From: Muribaculaceae bacterium | GTDB lineage: Bacteria > Bacteroidota > Bacteroidia > Bacteroidales > Muribaculaceae | Reading direction: 5' to 3' | Length of the DNA: 42,166 bases | Assembly (NCBI GenBank): GCA_022510465.1 | Contig: JAFLTJ010000013.1 | Coordinates: 1 to 42,166 of the forward strand | In this document: positions 33,649 to 41,055 of the stretch, one piece after another | Layout: every line of letters starts with the position of its first letter | Numbering within the stretch: position 1 is the stretch's first letter | Program-made: the position numbers and the translations under genes | Notes under the pieces: model-generated | Seen by the model: the letters and a program-made list of their open reading frames with translations, nothing else | What the model was told of the DNA's origin: nothing | Database searches by the model: none

Positions 33649-35010
33649 TTACCATGCGGCCGTTTTGCCGTTGATGGTCACGCTTGTAAGAGTGACTGCC
33701 GGCGCGGGATAGGCAATCTCAAAGGTGTCGGCCTCGGCCTTGATGTTGATGTTCTCGAGCTTGACATTCTCAACCTTGTCGTCGGGATTTCCGGCGATAG
33801 TGCCAAGGCTGCGGCAGGCCACGTCGACATTCTTTATCGTGATGTTGCGCACAATGCCGAAAGGCTGCTCGCTGCTCCCCTCGAGGTCAAAGAATTGCTT
33901 CCAGGGCTTCATGTCGATGATGGTGCCGCAGGTGCCGGTGATGTTTTCCACGGTTACGTTTTCATAAATCTGGTATGTGTCGGGGCGCATTTTCAGGCGC
34001 AACAGGGCGGTGTTGGTCTCCAGGCGGCAGTTGCGCACGGTGATTCCGCTGGCGTGAACACACTCGCTGCCGAGGGTCAGCACGCCGTGGTTGTTGGGGC
34101 CGAAAGTGCAATCTTCCACGAGGATGTTTTCAACGGCTCCGCTCTCGTAGGAACGGTTGCTGTAAACGCCTTTGCCCCCTTTGAGGCACACGCTGTCGTC
34201 GTTGACGTTGAAATAGCAACCCTTGATGGTCACGTCGCGGCACACGTCGATGTCAATGGCGTCGCTACTGGGGGCCTTGACCGGCTTGGTGGGGGCGTGG
34301 TAGGAGCAATTGGTGATATTCACGTCGGTACACTCATAGAGGTGCATTGTCCAGAATGCCGAGTTGCAGAACTTTGTGCCACTGATGTTTACGTGGTCGC
34401 AGCCCCACAGGAATACCAGGCGCGGGCGGCTTACCTCGAGGTTGGTGCAGACGCGGTTTTCGCGGCGAGCCTGCTCGCGGCGGTCCCAAAAGGCTACCCA
34501 CATCTTGTAAGCGGCGCCGTCGATTGTTCCCTCACCGGTTATGGAGAAGTTGTCAACAAAATAGGCGTTGATGACGGCCGCATAGTAGTAGATGTTGCGA
34601 CCCTCCATGCGCGACGGTATCAGGGGATAGTTGGCAATGTCGTCGCTGCCTTTGATGACGCCGCCACGGTTGATGTGCAGCTTTGTGCCGGGCTTGAAAA
34701 AGAGTCCGCCGGTCAGATATGTGCCCTCGGGAACAACGATTGTTCCGCCCCCCTCGGCCTCGGCACGGTCGATAACAGCCTGTATCTTGGCTGTTTGGAT
34801 GACGGTGCTGTCGTTGACAACGCCAAAGTCGGTGATGACATACTGTTTCTCAACAACCGGGGTTTTGGTTTCGGCTATAAAGCCGGCACCGGTGGCTTCG
34901 GCTTCGTCGGGGTCTACATATTTTGCTTTTTTTGAGGTCTTGGCATTTGCGCCAAAAGCGGTCGTTGCTACTATGGCGACCGCCAGAAGGCTTTGAAGAA
35001 GTGTCTTCAT
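33649..35010 (-). CDS. Polygalacturonase, glycoside hydrolase family 28
   Basis: A 453-residue exported hydrolase of the alpha-1,4 bonds in pectin backbone. A signal peptide (LLQSLLAVAIVATTAFGANA) precedes a parallel beta-helix. GH28 active-site motifs are seen in order: SSDAIDIDVC (the 'NTD' Asp), VNDDSVCLKGG (the Asp pair), NNHGVLTLGSE (the 'GHG' His region) and RLKMRP (the 'RIK' basic motif). The N-terminal pectate-lyase-like start (DFGVVNDSTVIQTAKIQAVIDRA) is typical. The gene starts 24 bases after the acetylesterase stop, and the pectinesterase follows after 53 bases. Whether it prefers homogalacturonan or rhamnogalacturonan ends cannot be told from motifs alone. Confidence 0.94.
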   Translation of the reverse strand: MKTLLQSLLAVAIVATTAFGANAKTSKKAKYVDPDEAEATGAGFIAETKTPVVEKQYVITDFGVVNDSTVIQTAKIQAVIDRAEAEGGGTIVVPEGTYLTGGLFFKPGTKLHINRGGVIKGSDDIANYPLIPSRMEGRNIYYYAAVINAYFVDNFSITGEGTIDGAAYKMWVAFWDRREQARRENRVCTNLEVSRPRLVFLWGCDHVNISGTKFCNSAFWTMHLYECTDVNITNCSYHAPTKPVKAPSSDAIDIDVCRDVTIKGCYFNVNDDSVCLKGGKGVYSNRSYESGAVENILVEDCTFGPNNHGVLTLGSECVHASGITVRNCRLETNTALLRLKMRPDTYQIYENVTVENITGTCGTIIDMKPWKQFFDLEGSSEQPFGIVRNITIKNVDVACRSLGTIAGNPDDKVENVKLENINIKAEADTFEIAYPAPAVTLTSVTINGKTAAW

Positions 35011-35034
35011 ATATGGTTGTGATTCAAAAGGTTA

Positions 35035-35889
35035 TCAATAAGTGGGATAGGTCACGATATAGTCGGCCTTGATGTAGGGGCGCAGGGCCGGAACGGCCTC
35101 GGCGATGGCGCGGGCGGCAATGCCGGCAACGACTGTTCCGCCATAAATGTTGAGGTGTGTGTTGTCAATCTTACCCTGGGGGCAGAACTCGTATTTGCCC
35201 TCGGGAATCCACATGAAAAGCTCTTTGGATTTTTCGGTTCCGAGGCCTTGCACGAGGTTGTGGGTCAACATGTTCATTTCGATAAAGGGGACTCCCATTT
35301 CGCGGGCAATGCGGCGCGGCGCCTCGACATATTCGCCGTGTGTGTCGACGAGGATTTTACCCTCGGGCGTGGTTTTGAGGTTCTCGAATCCCTCGGGCGG
35401 GTTGTCGTCGCGGTCCTCGTGGGCGGCGTTGACGTCGGCCGGGAAGTTGCGGCGCACGATTGAGTTGCAGAGAATCGGTTTTCCGCCTTTGGCGCGGGCT
35501 TCGTTGATGAATTTGCGCAGGTTGTCGTCGTAGATTCCGCCGACGTCGCCATAGCGTTTGGGGTCTTTCTGCTTCTGGTCGTTGTGGCCAAACTGAATAA
35601 TCAGATAGTCGCCCGGCTGCATTCTCTCAAGCACGGCGGCCCATTTTCCGTTGTCAATAAAACTTTTGCCCGAATAGCCGTTAAGGGCGTGATTGTCAAC
35701 CTTAATGGCGCCTTGGAGCATGAGCGGCAACATCTGTCCCCAGCCTCGTTCCTGTTTGTCCATGTCGATGGGTTTGTTGGCCATGGTTGAGTCGCCAATC
35801 ATAAAGATTGTAATGGTGTCGGCAGGCGTCTGTGCCCACAACAACAAGGGCATAATTAATGCCACAAAAAAAGAAGCTATTTGTTTCAT
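35035..35889 (-). CDS. Rhamnogalacturonan acetylesterase (CE12, SGNH hydrolase)
   Basis: A 284-residue exported esterase that removes acetyl groups from pectin. After the signal peptide (FFVALIMPLLLWAQ) block I is FMIGDSTMANKP with nucleophile Ser34. Block II Gly is in ALNGYSGKSF, block III is QFGHNDQK (Gly, Asn) and block V is DNTHLNIYGG (Asp and His of the triad, near residue 243). This order fits the CE12 branch that includes RgaE/YesT-type enzymes. It is the first gene of the pectin operon and is read from a clear promoter. Acetyl removal would open the backbone to the GH28 enzyme, and de-esterification by CE8 would complete the set. Confidence 0.93.
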   Translation of the reverse strand: MKQIASFFVALIMPLLLWAQTPADTITIFMIGDSTMANKPIDMDKQERGWGQMLPLMLQGAIKVDNHALNGYSGKSFIDNGKWAAVLERMQPGDYLIIQFGHNDQKQKDPKRYGDVGGIYDDNLRKFINEARAKGGKPILCNSIVRRNFPADVNAAHEDRDDNPPEGFENLKTTPEGKILVDTHGEYVEAPRRIAREMGVPFIEMNMLTHNLVQGLGTEKSKELFMWIPEGKYEFCPQGKIDNTHLNIYGGTVVAGIAARAIAEAVPALRPYIKADYIVTYPTY

Positions 35890-35916
35890 GATATTAGCGG
35901 TAATTAAAAAATTTTC

Positions 35917-35933
35917 AAAACGATTAACGTTTT
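35917..35933. promoter_or_regulatory. Candidate operator: 17-base palindrome at the start of the pectin operon
   Basis: AAAACG (35917-35922), five bases, CGTTTT (35928-35933), a perfect inverted repeat starting about two bases after the predicted transcription start. The size and CG-centred arms suit a LacI-type or similar repressor. No regulator gene is adjacent. Confidence 0.45.
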
Positions 35934-35938
35934 CGTGA

Positions 35939-35970
35939 CAAATATACGAAAAAAATTGCCCTTTTGCAAA
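35939..35970 (-). promoter_or_regulatory. Promoter of the CE12-GH28-CE8 pectin operon
   Basis: Minus strand: TTTG (35970-35967), 20-base spacer, TATATTTG (35946-35939), exact in both boxes. Predicted leader about 46 bases. Confidence 0.78.
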
Positions 35971-35993
35971 TTTTTAACATAAATTGCCACGGA

Positions 35994-36033
35994 ACCGCAG
36001 GCTTGGAAGCCTGCTTTCCAGACCTATGCGGCA
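35994..36033 (+). repeat. REP-like palindromic repeat, copy D (diverged tail)
   Basis: The core palindrome (35997-36014) and following TTTCC are identical to copies B and C, but the tail reads AGACCTATGCGGCA. It lies between the pectin operon promoter and the end of the AlbA_2-type gene. Confidence 0.75.
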
Positions 36034-36052
36034 AGTCTCCGCCGGGTTTAAT

Positions 36053-37528
36053 TCAGACTTTCACTTTCCAGGACCCGGACTTATCACTGCCGATACGTTC
36101 AATAATATTGGCTTTCTGTAATTTAGCCATATAGCGAGCCAATGTTCGCAGAGCAATACCGGTATTAGAACTTATCATCTGGCGCGAGGCGGCTGGATTC
36201 TCTTTAATAAAATCCAATATCCTTAAGTCTCTTTCTGTCAATTTTACAGTGCCATTTACAGTGCCATTTACAGTGCCATTTACAGTGCCATTTACACCGC
36301 CACTTACACCGCCATTTACACCGCCATTTTTGACGGGAAGATGGAAAATAACCTCAGAAACAGACTGATAGGACTTAAATTTAACTTCTTTACCGGTTAG
36401 TTTGGTCCAGTTCAAAATCTTTTCAATGCCATATCCTGCATTTTCCGAAAGTTTTGCCAATCTGAAAAACTTTAGAATATTTGGATTGCGAGGTTTAGAG
36501 ATAATTGGATGTTCCTTGATTTTTTCAATATCAAAGTTAAAGGCTCCCGGATTTTGAAAAGAAATGTGATTGTTAAACACTCGAATAGTAGGATGTGCTG
36601 CATCAAAATAGTCGGAATGAGCACATAAATTAACCAAAGCTTCTCTCAAACAATATAATCTTGATTCATCATCGGGCGCGAATCCGTCGGGGCGAGGAGA
36701 ATAAGGATTATCAACATAATTCCTTAATCTCTGAATTATAACATTATAAGACTCCCATATATTCTCTTGTTCCTGTAGGCGGAACGAGTACCGTCTTTCG
36801 GCATCGGAAATAGACGTTCCCGGGATTTCAATATAGTCTATCCAAAAATTATACGTCAATTTATTGATAGAATCCCTCTTGCCAAACATGAATAAACCAC
36901 CCACAGTAACTTCACCGTTAGGCGATAATATACCTATCTTTTTACAAAAATCTTCGTCAGAAAGGTTGGAATAGGAATGTGTTGCGTTATCATGTCGTAA
37001 AGTATTTCGATAGCTATCCAAAGAGTTAGGATATATATCATCTATCGAAGTATTGGAGACAGTTTTTTCAGATTTGCGCCCAAATTCCTGTTCTCTATGC
37101 ATAACGCCAAACTCATAATCATTAACCCGTTGATCTCCACTGCCATATCTGACAAATGTGTTTTGCGGTGAATTATAGAAAATCGGCTTGATGGGAGATT
37201 CGGGTATATAGAAAGCTAAAACGACCTTTCCATCTATGCAAAAATTTTCTACTTTGGGAGAAATAACGGTGTTAAATTTCCGTGACCTAAGAGTGCCAAT
37301 AAAGTCTTGTTCTAACTTTTCGGGATTGCTTATTCCTTGAATTTCATAAATAGAAATTCCTTTCCGTTTAATTTCTTTTACACCAAGGATTATCCAACCG
37401 CCATTTGTATTAGAGAAAGCACTTACTGTTTCCCATATATTTTTGGGTAATTGGTCTTTAGCTTCTTTGACTTCAAAGTCGCTCCATTCGGGTCCGGATA
37501 GTCTATTAAGCAGATCCTTTTTTGTCAT
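36053..37528 (-). CDS. AlbA_2 (Schlafen-like) ATP-binding protein with C-terminal winged helix
   Basis: From the ATG at 37528 the protein is 491 residues (MTKKDLLNRL); the open frame upstream to 37702 has the composition of non-coding DNA. Residues about 10-120 form an AlbA_2 domain (EWSDFEVKEAKDQLP, AFSNTNGGWIILGVKE), followed by a GHKL-type ATPase region of the RecG-like/HATPase_c_4 class (REALVNLCAHSDYFD, FQNPGAFNF, ENAGYGIEKI). A winged helix ends the protein (LTERDLRILDFIKEN to TLARYMAKLQKANIIERIG). The linker consists of four-residue repeats (GGVN, GGVS, GTVN). Such proteins are thought to be DNA-binding regulators, some in mobile or defence loci, but the function here is unknown. The gene is visibly more AT-rich than its neighbours, consistent with horizontal transfer. 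Confidence 0.85.
   Translation of the reverse strand: MTKKDLLNRLSGPEWSDFEVKEAKDQLPKNIWETVSAFSNTNGGWIILGVKEIKRKGISIYEIQGISNPEKLEQDFIGTLRSRKFNTVISPKVENFCIDGKVVLAFYIPESPIKPIFYNSPQNTFVRYGSGDQRVNDYEFGVMHREQEFGRKSEKTVSNTSIDDIYPNSLDSYRNTLRHDNATHSYSNLSDEDFCKKIGILSPNGEVTVGGLFMFGKRDSINKLTYNFWIDYIEIPGTSISDAERRYSFRLQEQENIWESYNVIIQRLRNYVDNPYSPRPDGFAPDDESRLYCLREALVNLCAHSDYFDAAHPTIRVFNNHISFQNPGAFNFDIEKIKEHPIISKPRNPNILKFFRLAKLSENAGYGIEKILNWTKLTGKEVKFKSYQSVSEVIFHLPVKNGGVNGGVSGGVNGTVNGTVNGTVNGTVKLTERDLRILDFIKENPAASRQMISSNTGIALRTLARYMAKLQKANIIERIGSDKSGSWKVKV
36246..36329 (-). repeat. Seven 12-base tandem repeats inside the AlbA_2-type gene
   Basis: Plus-strand units: four of ACAGTGCCATTT (36246-36293), one ACACCGCCACTT (36294-36305) and two ACACCGCCATTT (36306-36329). 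The four downstream units (coding sense) are identical to each other, a sign of recent expansion. A 12-base unit keeps the reading frame, so copy changes would lengthen or shorten the linker. Confidence 0.95.
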
Positions 37529-37578
37529 AGTGAATGCGAAGTTAACTTTTTTTGCCGAAAAATGGAGCCTTTGGGGGT

Positions 37579-38022
37579 TTAATTTTCTTTGATTTGGCGG
37601 AGGGTTTGAATGCCTGTAAGGGAGCGCCGGTAGAGGTCGACAATACGCGGGGTGTTGAGGTGGCCGTTGATTCCCTGCACCGCTGCGGTGGCTTCGGCCC
37701 ATGCGGCCGAGTCGCGGGCGGTCATGGTGTCATGGTTGGCCAAATAGAGGGTCATGGCGGCCTCGGCGCCGTCAAGGCTGTCGGCGTCGACTTGCCGGTT
37801 GACGAGGGCCACGATTGCGGCCTGTATCAGGGCGGCGTTGTCGGTTGAATAGTCGGTAATATTGGCGCTCACATCGCTGGCAACCCGGAGCGCGTCGGTG
37901 TAGCTGCCGGTGCCCTCCGATGCGGCTACAACGGCGTCGGTCAGACGGTTAACTTCGTCGCTGCCGTTGTTGCACGACGCTATGAGTATCATGGCCGCAA
38001 TGCTTATCAACACTTGCTTCAT
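37579..38022 (-). CDS. Small lipoprotein of unknown function
   Basis: A 147-residue lipoprotein: signal MKQVLISIAAMILIASC with the lipobox cysteine at residue 17, then an Ala-, Asp- and Thr-rich, mostly helical body (RLTDAVVAASEGTGSYTDALRVASDV, NRQVDADSLDGAEAAMTLYLANHD). No family is recognised. It begins nine bases after the end of the upstream lipoprotein gene, and both have a similar helical, acidic composition. They probably form one transcript and may be a functional pair in the envelope. Confidence 0.75.
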   Translation of the reverse strand: MKQVLISIAAMILIASCNNGSDEVNRLTDAVVAASEGTGSYTDALRVASDVSANITDYSTDNAALIQAAIVALVNRQVDADSLDGAEAAMTLYLANHDTMTARDSAAWAEATAAVQGINGHLNTPRIVDLYRRSLTGIQTLRQIKEN

Positions 38023-38031
38023 GGCGGCTTT

Positions 38032-38604
38032 TTATTCTTCGGGTTTGACTATCTCAGGGGTCTCGTCGGCGGTTGCAACCTCTTCGGCTTTAGGACTGTC
38101 GGTGATTCCTGTTGAATCTTTTGGCGCAGATGTCTGCTCGGGCTCGGGCTCGCCTGAAAGGGCTTCATACTCGGCGAGCTTGTCGCGGAAATCGGCTACA
38201 ATCGACGGGATGTCGACATTGGGATTGATTTTGCGAACCTGGGCGATGGCGCCTTTGAAGTCGTTGGGGTTGATGCTCAGGGCGATGTCATACACGTCAA
38301 CAAATTTGCGTATCGTTTCGAGGTCTTTGATTCGGTTGCCGGCCTTTGAAGCGTCGTTGTGAATCTCGAGAAATGCCATTAGGACTGTTACGGTTTCTTC
38401 GGGTGTCAGGTCATCGATGTACATGGCCATCGAGTCGGCCAGCAGCGATACCCGCTGCATGTCATGGCTTTGCAGGGCCTCGGTGAGCTGTGAGTTTTGG
38501 TCCTCTACGTCGATTTTTTCACCGTCGTTTCCCGAGCCGCACGAAACGGCGCACAATCCCAACATGGTTATTACGCCTGCGGCAAATATGTTTCTGAAAT
38601 TCAT
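38032..38604 (-). CDS. Acidic lipoprotein of unknown function
   Basis: From the ATG at 38604 the protein is 190 residues (MNFRNIFAAGVITMLGLCAVSC, lipobox cysteine 22). The further in-frame ATG at 38664 would precede the promoter and lies inside the neighbouring gene. The body is helical and acidic (LTEALQSHDMQRVSLLADSM, EETVTVLMAFLEIHNDAS), followed by a disordered tail rich in Pro, Glu and Thr (about 150-190). No family recognised. It is first in a two-gene unit with the 147-residue lipoprotein. Confidence 0.75.
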   Translation of the reverse strand: MNFRNIFAAGVITMLGLCAVSCGSGNDGEKIDVEDQNSQLTEALQSHDMQRVSLLADSMAMYIDDLTPEETVTVLMAFLEIHNDASKAGNRIKDLETIRKFVDVYDIALSINPNDFKGAIAQVRKINPNVDIPSIVADFRDKLAEYEALSGEPEPEQTSAPKDSTGITDSPKAEEVATADETPEIVKPEE

Positions 38605-38634
38605 CGTATTTTGTTGTTTTTGTAGTTGTGTTGG

Positions 38635-38664
38635 CAAAAGTAGCAAAAAAATGTCAGATATCAA
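38635..38664 (-). promoter_or_regulatory. Promoter of the two-lipoprotein unit
   Basis: Minus strand: ATTG (38664-38661 region), about 19-base spacer, TACTTTTG (38642-38635). The -33 part lies within the 3' end of the TlpA-like gene. Predicted leader about 27 bases to the ATG at 38604. Confidence 0.6.
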
Positions 38665-39181
38665 TCAGGTTGTCAATTATGGATTGGGCCGGGGGTAGCT
38701 GTTCGGCCCATACGGCGGTGACAGTCAGGGTGGCGTCGATGATGTAGGCGCGCGGAATGATTGATGTGGCAAAGAGGTTGTAGATTGCGCGGTCGGGCTG
38801 CGGCGAGAATGGCATAGTCAGGTTGTTTTCGGCCCAGTAGGCTTGAATTGACGCGGCTGTTTCTTCGCGGGCAATGCATATAACGTTGACATTTTGGTCG
38901 CTTTCGGTTGCATCTGCAATCTGTTGGATTACTGGGAGTTCTCGCTGGCAGTCAGAGCAGGATGTGTTGAAAAAAACTATTAGTGTTTTCTTTCCGCGAA
39001 GGGCTTGCGAGGTGATTTTCAGGCCGGTGTTGGTTGTGATTTCAAAATCGGGGCACGCATCGCCCGGTTGTAGCGACCACGCGGGCTCCTCCTTGTCGGC
39101 GACACACGACGAGACAATGAGCAGGGCGGAAATAATCACCAGCGCTCTGAAAAGACTTTTGACAACATCGGCGAGCTGCAT
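38654..39181 (-). CDS. TlpA-like thiol-disulfide lipoprotein
   Basis: A 175-residue lipoprotein (signal with LIVSSC, Cys26) carrying a thioredoxin fold of the AlkC/TSA-TlpA type. It begins PGDACPDFEITTNTGLKI, has the redox motif NTSCSDCQRELP (C75-x-x-C78) and the cis-proline region SIIPRAYIID. It would act as a thiol oxidoreductase in the periplasm, attached to a membrane; partners are unknown. The redox pair is CSDC rather than the more usual CxPC. It starts 25 bases after the end of the SRP RNA terminator with no -7 box of its own, so it may depend on read-through from that RNA. Confidence 0.88.
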   Translation of the reverse strand: MQLADVVKSLFRALVIISALLIVSSCVADKEEPAWSLQPGDACPDFEITTNTGLKITSQALRGKKTLIVFFNTSCSDCQRELPVIQQIADATESDQNVNVICIAREETAASIQAYWAENNLTMPFSPQPDRAIYNLFATSIIPRAYIIDATLTVTAVWAEQLPPAQSIIDNLIDI

Positions 39182-39205
39182 TGAAATTACGTTTTATATG
39201 GTTAC

Positions 39206-39308
39206 AAAAAAGGGTAAGCTGACTACATCGCACCGCTCAACCCGAGTCCGTTGCTTCGGTCAAGACCTGGCGGAGTGCCCGGGGAGCTGGTCGTGTAGGA
39301 CTTACCCG
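39206..39308 (-). ncRNA. ffs: Signal recognition particle RNA (small bacterial type)
   Basis: About 100 bases on the minus strand. The ends pair (GGGUAAG at 39307-39301 with GCUUACCC at 39219-39212), and successive helices follow (CCUACA/UGUAG, GCUC/GAGC, CCCG/CGGG). The apical part reads CCGCCAGG, a small hairpin loop, then CCGAAGCAACGG, the symmetric-loop motif that binds the Ffh M domain. Six T (39211-39206) follow the closing helix as a terminator. With Ffh the RNA targets membrane proteins to the translocase. It fills the otherwise gene-free gap between the zinc-ribbon gene and the TlpA-like gene. Recognised from structure and motif, not from a database match. Confidence 0.85.
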
Positions 39309-39312
39309 GCGA

Positions 39313-39343
39313 CAAAGGTACAAACTTTTCTCGACCTACCAAA
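39313..39343 (-). promoter_or_regulatory. Promoter of the SRP RNA gene
   Basis: Minus strand: TTTG (39343-39340), 19-base spacer, TACCTTTG (39320-39313), exact in both boxes, ending about five bases before the first paired base of the RNA. Confidence 0.8.
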
Positions 39344-39415
39344 AAACGGAGGTAAAAATTCCGAAAAAACTTGGGATAGAAAGTTGCGATGGGAGTGTAG
39401 CCGCCGGGTGTGCAC

Positions 39416-39458
39416 AAAAAAAATACCGACGGCGGGCTGTGAAGGCCTGCTGTCGGTA
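39416..39458 (-). terminator. Intrinsic terminator of the aspS-nif3-zinc-ribbon operon
   Basis: A 14-position stem (39424-39437 with 39445-39458) with two A-C mismatches in the minus-strand sense, followed on the minus strand by eight T (39423-39416). It lies 27 bases after the zinc-ribbon gene stop. Confidence 0.75.
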
Positions 39459-39485
39459 AAAGGGAGTATGAGTTGGTGGAAATGT

Positions 39486-40268
39486 TTACTTTGCTTCAGA
39501 CTCGAGCTCTACGCCTGCCAGATTGGGGTCAATCATAATGCGGCCGCAGTACTCGCAGACGATGACTTTCTTGTGCATCTTGATTTCCATCTGTCGCTGT
39601 GGCGGGATGCGGTTGAAGCAGCCGCCGCATGCGTTACGCTGGATGTAAACGATTCCGAGGCCATTGCGGGCGTTCTTGCGGATGCGCTTGTAGGCGGTCA
39701 GAAGTCGCTGGTCGTCGATTCCGTTTTCAATATCGCGAGCTTTCTCGCGCAGGCGCTCTTCGTCTTGCTTGGTCTCTGAAATGATTTCGTCGAGTTCCTC
39801 TTTTTTCTCTTTCAACACGTGTGAGCGGTCGAGGAGAGTTTCTTCGGTCGAGGCGATGTCGGCGTTTTTGTTTTCGATAACCCTGGCAAACTCGTTGAGG
39901 TGCTTTTCGCAAAGTTCGATTTCAAGAGTCTGAAATTCAATCTCTTTTGAGAGGAGGTCAAACTCGCGATTGTTGCGCACGTTGTCGAGCTGGGTTTTGT
40001 AGGTCTCGATTTTTGCTTTGGCTTCGTTGATTTTTTCTTTATCGGCGGCAGATTTGCGACGATATTCTTCAATCTCGGCCTTGTAGTTTTCAATACGGGT
40101 GCGAAGACCTTCAATTTCGTCTTCGAGGTCGTTCACTTCAAGGGGGAGCTCTCCGCGCACTGTACGGATTCGGTCGATTTGTGAGAGTGTTGTCTGTAAA
40201 TCGTAGAGTGCTTTAAGTCGCTGCTCCACCGAGAGAGCCTGCTCTTTTTTGTTCTTGTCGGTAGCCAT
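39486..40268 (-). CDS. Coiled-coil protein with C4 zinc ribbon (DUF164/CdsZ-like)
   Basis: A 260-residue cytoplasmic protein. Residues about 10-185 form a long antiparallel coiled coil (QRLKALYDLQTTLSQIDRI, then many heptads of Glu, Lys and Ile). The C-terminal part is a zinc ribbon with two CxxC pairs (NACGGCFNRIPPQ and VIVCEYCGRIMID). This layout is that of the DUF164 family, including chlamydial CdsZ and H. pylori HP0958-like proteins, which act as RNA- or protein-binding chaperones. ATG 40268 is chosen over 40319, which lies inside the nif3 gene. It starts one base after the nif3 stop, so the two are coupled. Confidence 0.9.
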   Translation of the reverse strand: MATDKNKKEQALSVEQRLKALYDLQTTLSQIDRIRTVRGELPLEVNDLEDEIEGLRTRIENYKAEIEEYRRKSAADKEKINEAKAKIETYKTQLDNVRNNREFDLLSKEIEFQTLEIELCEKHLNEFARVIENKNADIASTEETLLDRSHVLKEKKEELDEIISETKQDEERLREKARDIENGIDDQRLLTAYKRIRKNARNGLGIVYIQRNACGGCFNRIPPQRQMEIKMHKKVIVCEYCGRIMIDPNLAGVELESEAK

Positions 40269-40269
40269 A

Positions 40270-41055
40270 TTACAGGTAAAGTATTGTATTCTTTTCTGAC
40301 TTTGAGTATCGGACTGCAAAGTTAGGAAATTTTTCGCTAACTAAACGATAAAAAATTGATTTAGTACATTCTTCGGTCTCAAAATGGCCTAAATCGACGA
40401 TTAAAATGTCGTTGTGGCGCTCTTGAAAGTCGTGATAACGGATGTCGGCGGTGATGTATGCGTCGGCCTTGGCGGCGATGGCGTCGTTGATGAATGAGCC
40501 ACCGGCACCGCCACACAGGGCTACCCGCTGAACCGTTGTGTCGTTGCCGAAAATGCTGCAACGGGCTACCGGGGCGTCGAAACATTCTTTGACTTGCGCA
40601 ACAAACCGGGCGGCATTTACCGGCCCACCGCGCAACTTGCCAACCACTCCGGAGCCTGTTTCGCCGCCTGCCGGGGATAACACCGTGATGTCGTCGAGCC
40701 CCAGCCGACGGGCCATTTCAAAGGAGACTCCGCCGGGGGCGTTATCCATCGATGTATGTGCCGAATAGAGTGTTACGTTGGCTCGGATTGCGGCTATCAC
40801 CGTTTTCTCGGCCGGCGTTTTTCCCACGAGCTGCCGTAATGGCTTGAAGATAATGGGGTGGTGGGAAACGACGAGGTTGCATCCGGCGGCAACTGCCTCG
40901 GCAACAACCTCGGGGCTATGGTCAACGGCGAGCATGACGCCGGTGCATGGCATGTCGACGTCGCCCACCTGCACTCCGCTGTTGTCCCATGTTTCCTGGA
41001 GGGCGAGCGGAGCGCAAGCTTCGATTGTGTCTATTATATCGCGAATTGAGGGCAT
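40270..41055 (-). CDS. Nif3-like dinuclear metal-centre protein
   Basis: A 261-residue member of the Nif3/YbgI family (annotated elsewhere as GTP cyclohydrolase I type 2 homologue), forming toroidal hexamers with a two-metal site. Metal ligands are visible: SHHPIIF (H65, H66), YSAHTSMDNAPGG (H100, D104) and LGHFETEECTKS (His and Glu near the C-terminus). The start WDNSGVQVGD is typical. Its ATG shares a base with the aspS stop. The biochemical activity of the family is unsettled. Confidence 0.93.
   Translation of the reverse strand: MPSIRDIIDTIEACAPLALQETWDNSGVQVGDVDMPCTGVMLAVDHSPEVVAEAVAAGCNLVVSHHPIIFKPLRQLVGKTPAEKTVIAAIRANVTLYSAHTSMDNAPGGVSFEMARRLGLDDITVLSPAGGETGSGVVGKLRGGPVNAARFVAQVKECFDAPVARCSIFGNDTTVQRVALCGGAGGSFINDAIAAKADAYITADIRYHDFQERHNDILIVDLGHFETEECTKSIFYRLVSEKFPNFAVRYSKSEKNTILYL

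Noticed and set aside
33640-34935. A 431-codon open frame on the plus strand opposite the GH28 gene
   Set aside because: The GH28 motifs on the minus strand are decisive; the opposite frame has low-complexity Val/Gly/Ala composition and no start context.
36246-36329. Regularly spaced repeats that could suggest a CRISPR array
   Set aside because: Units are 12 bases, contiguous and in frame within a coding region, with no spacers and no cas genes in the window.
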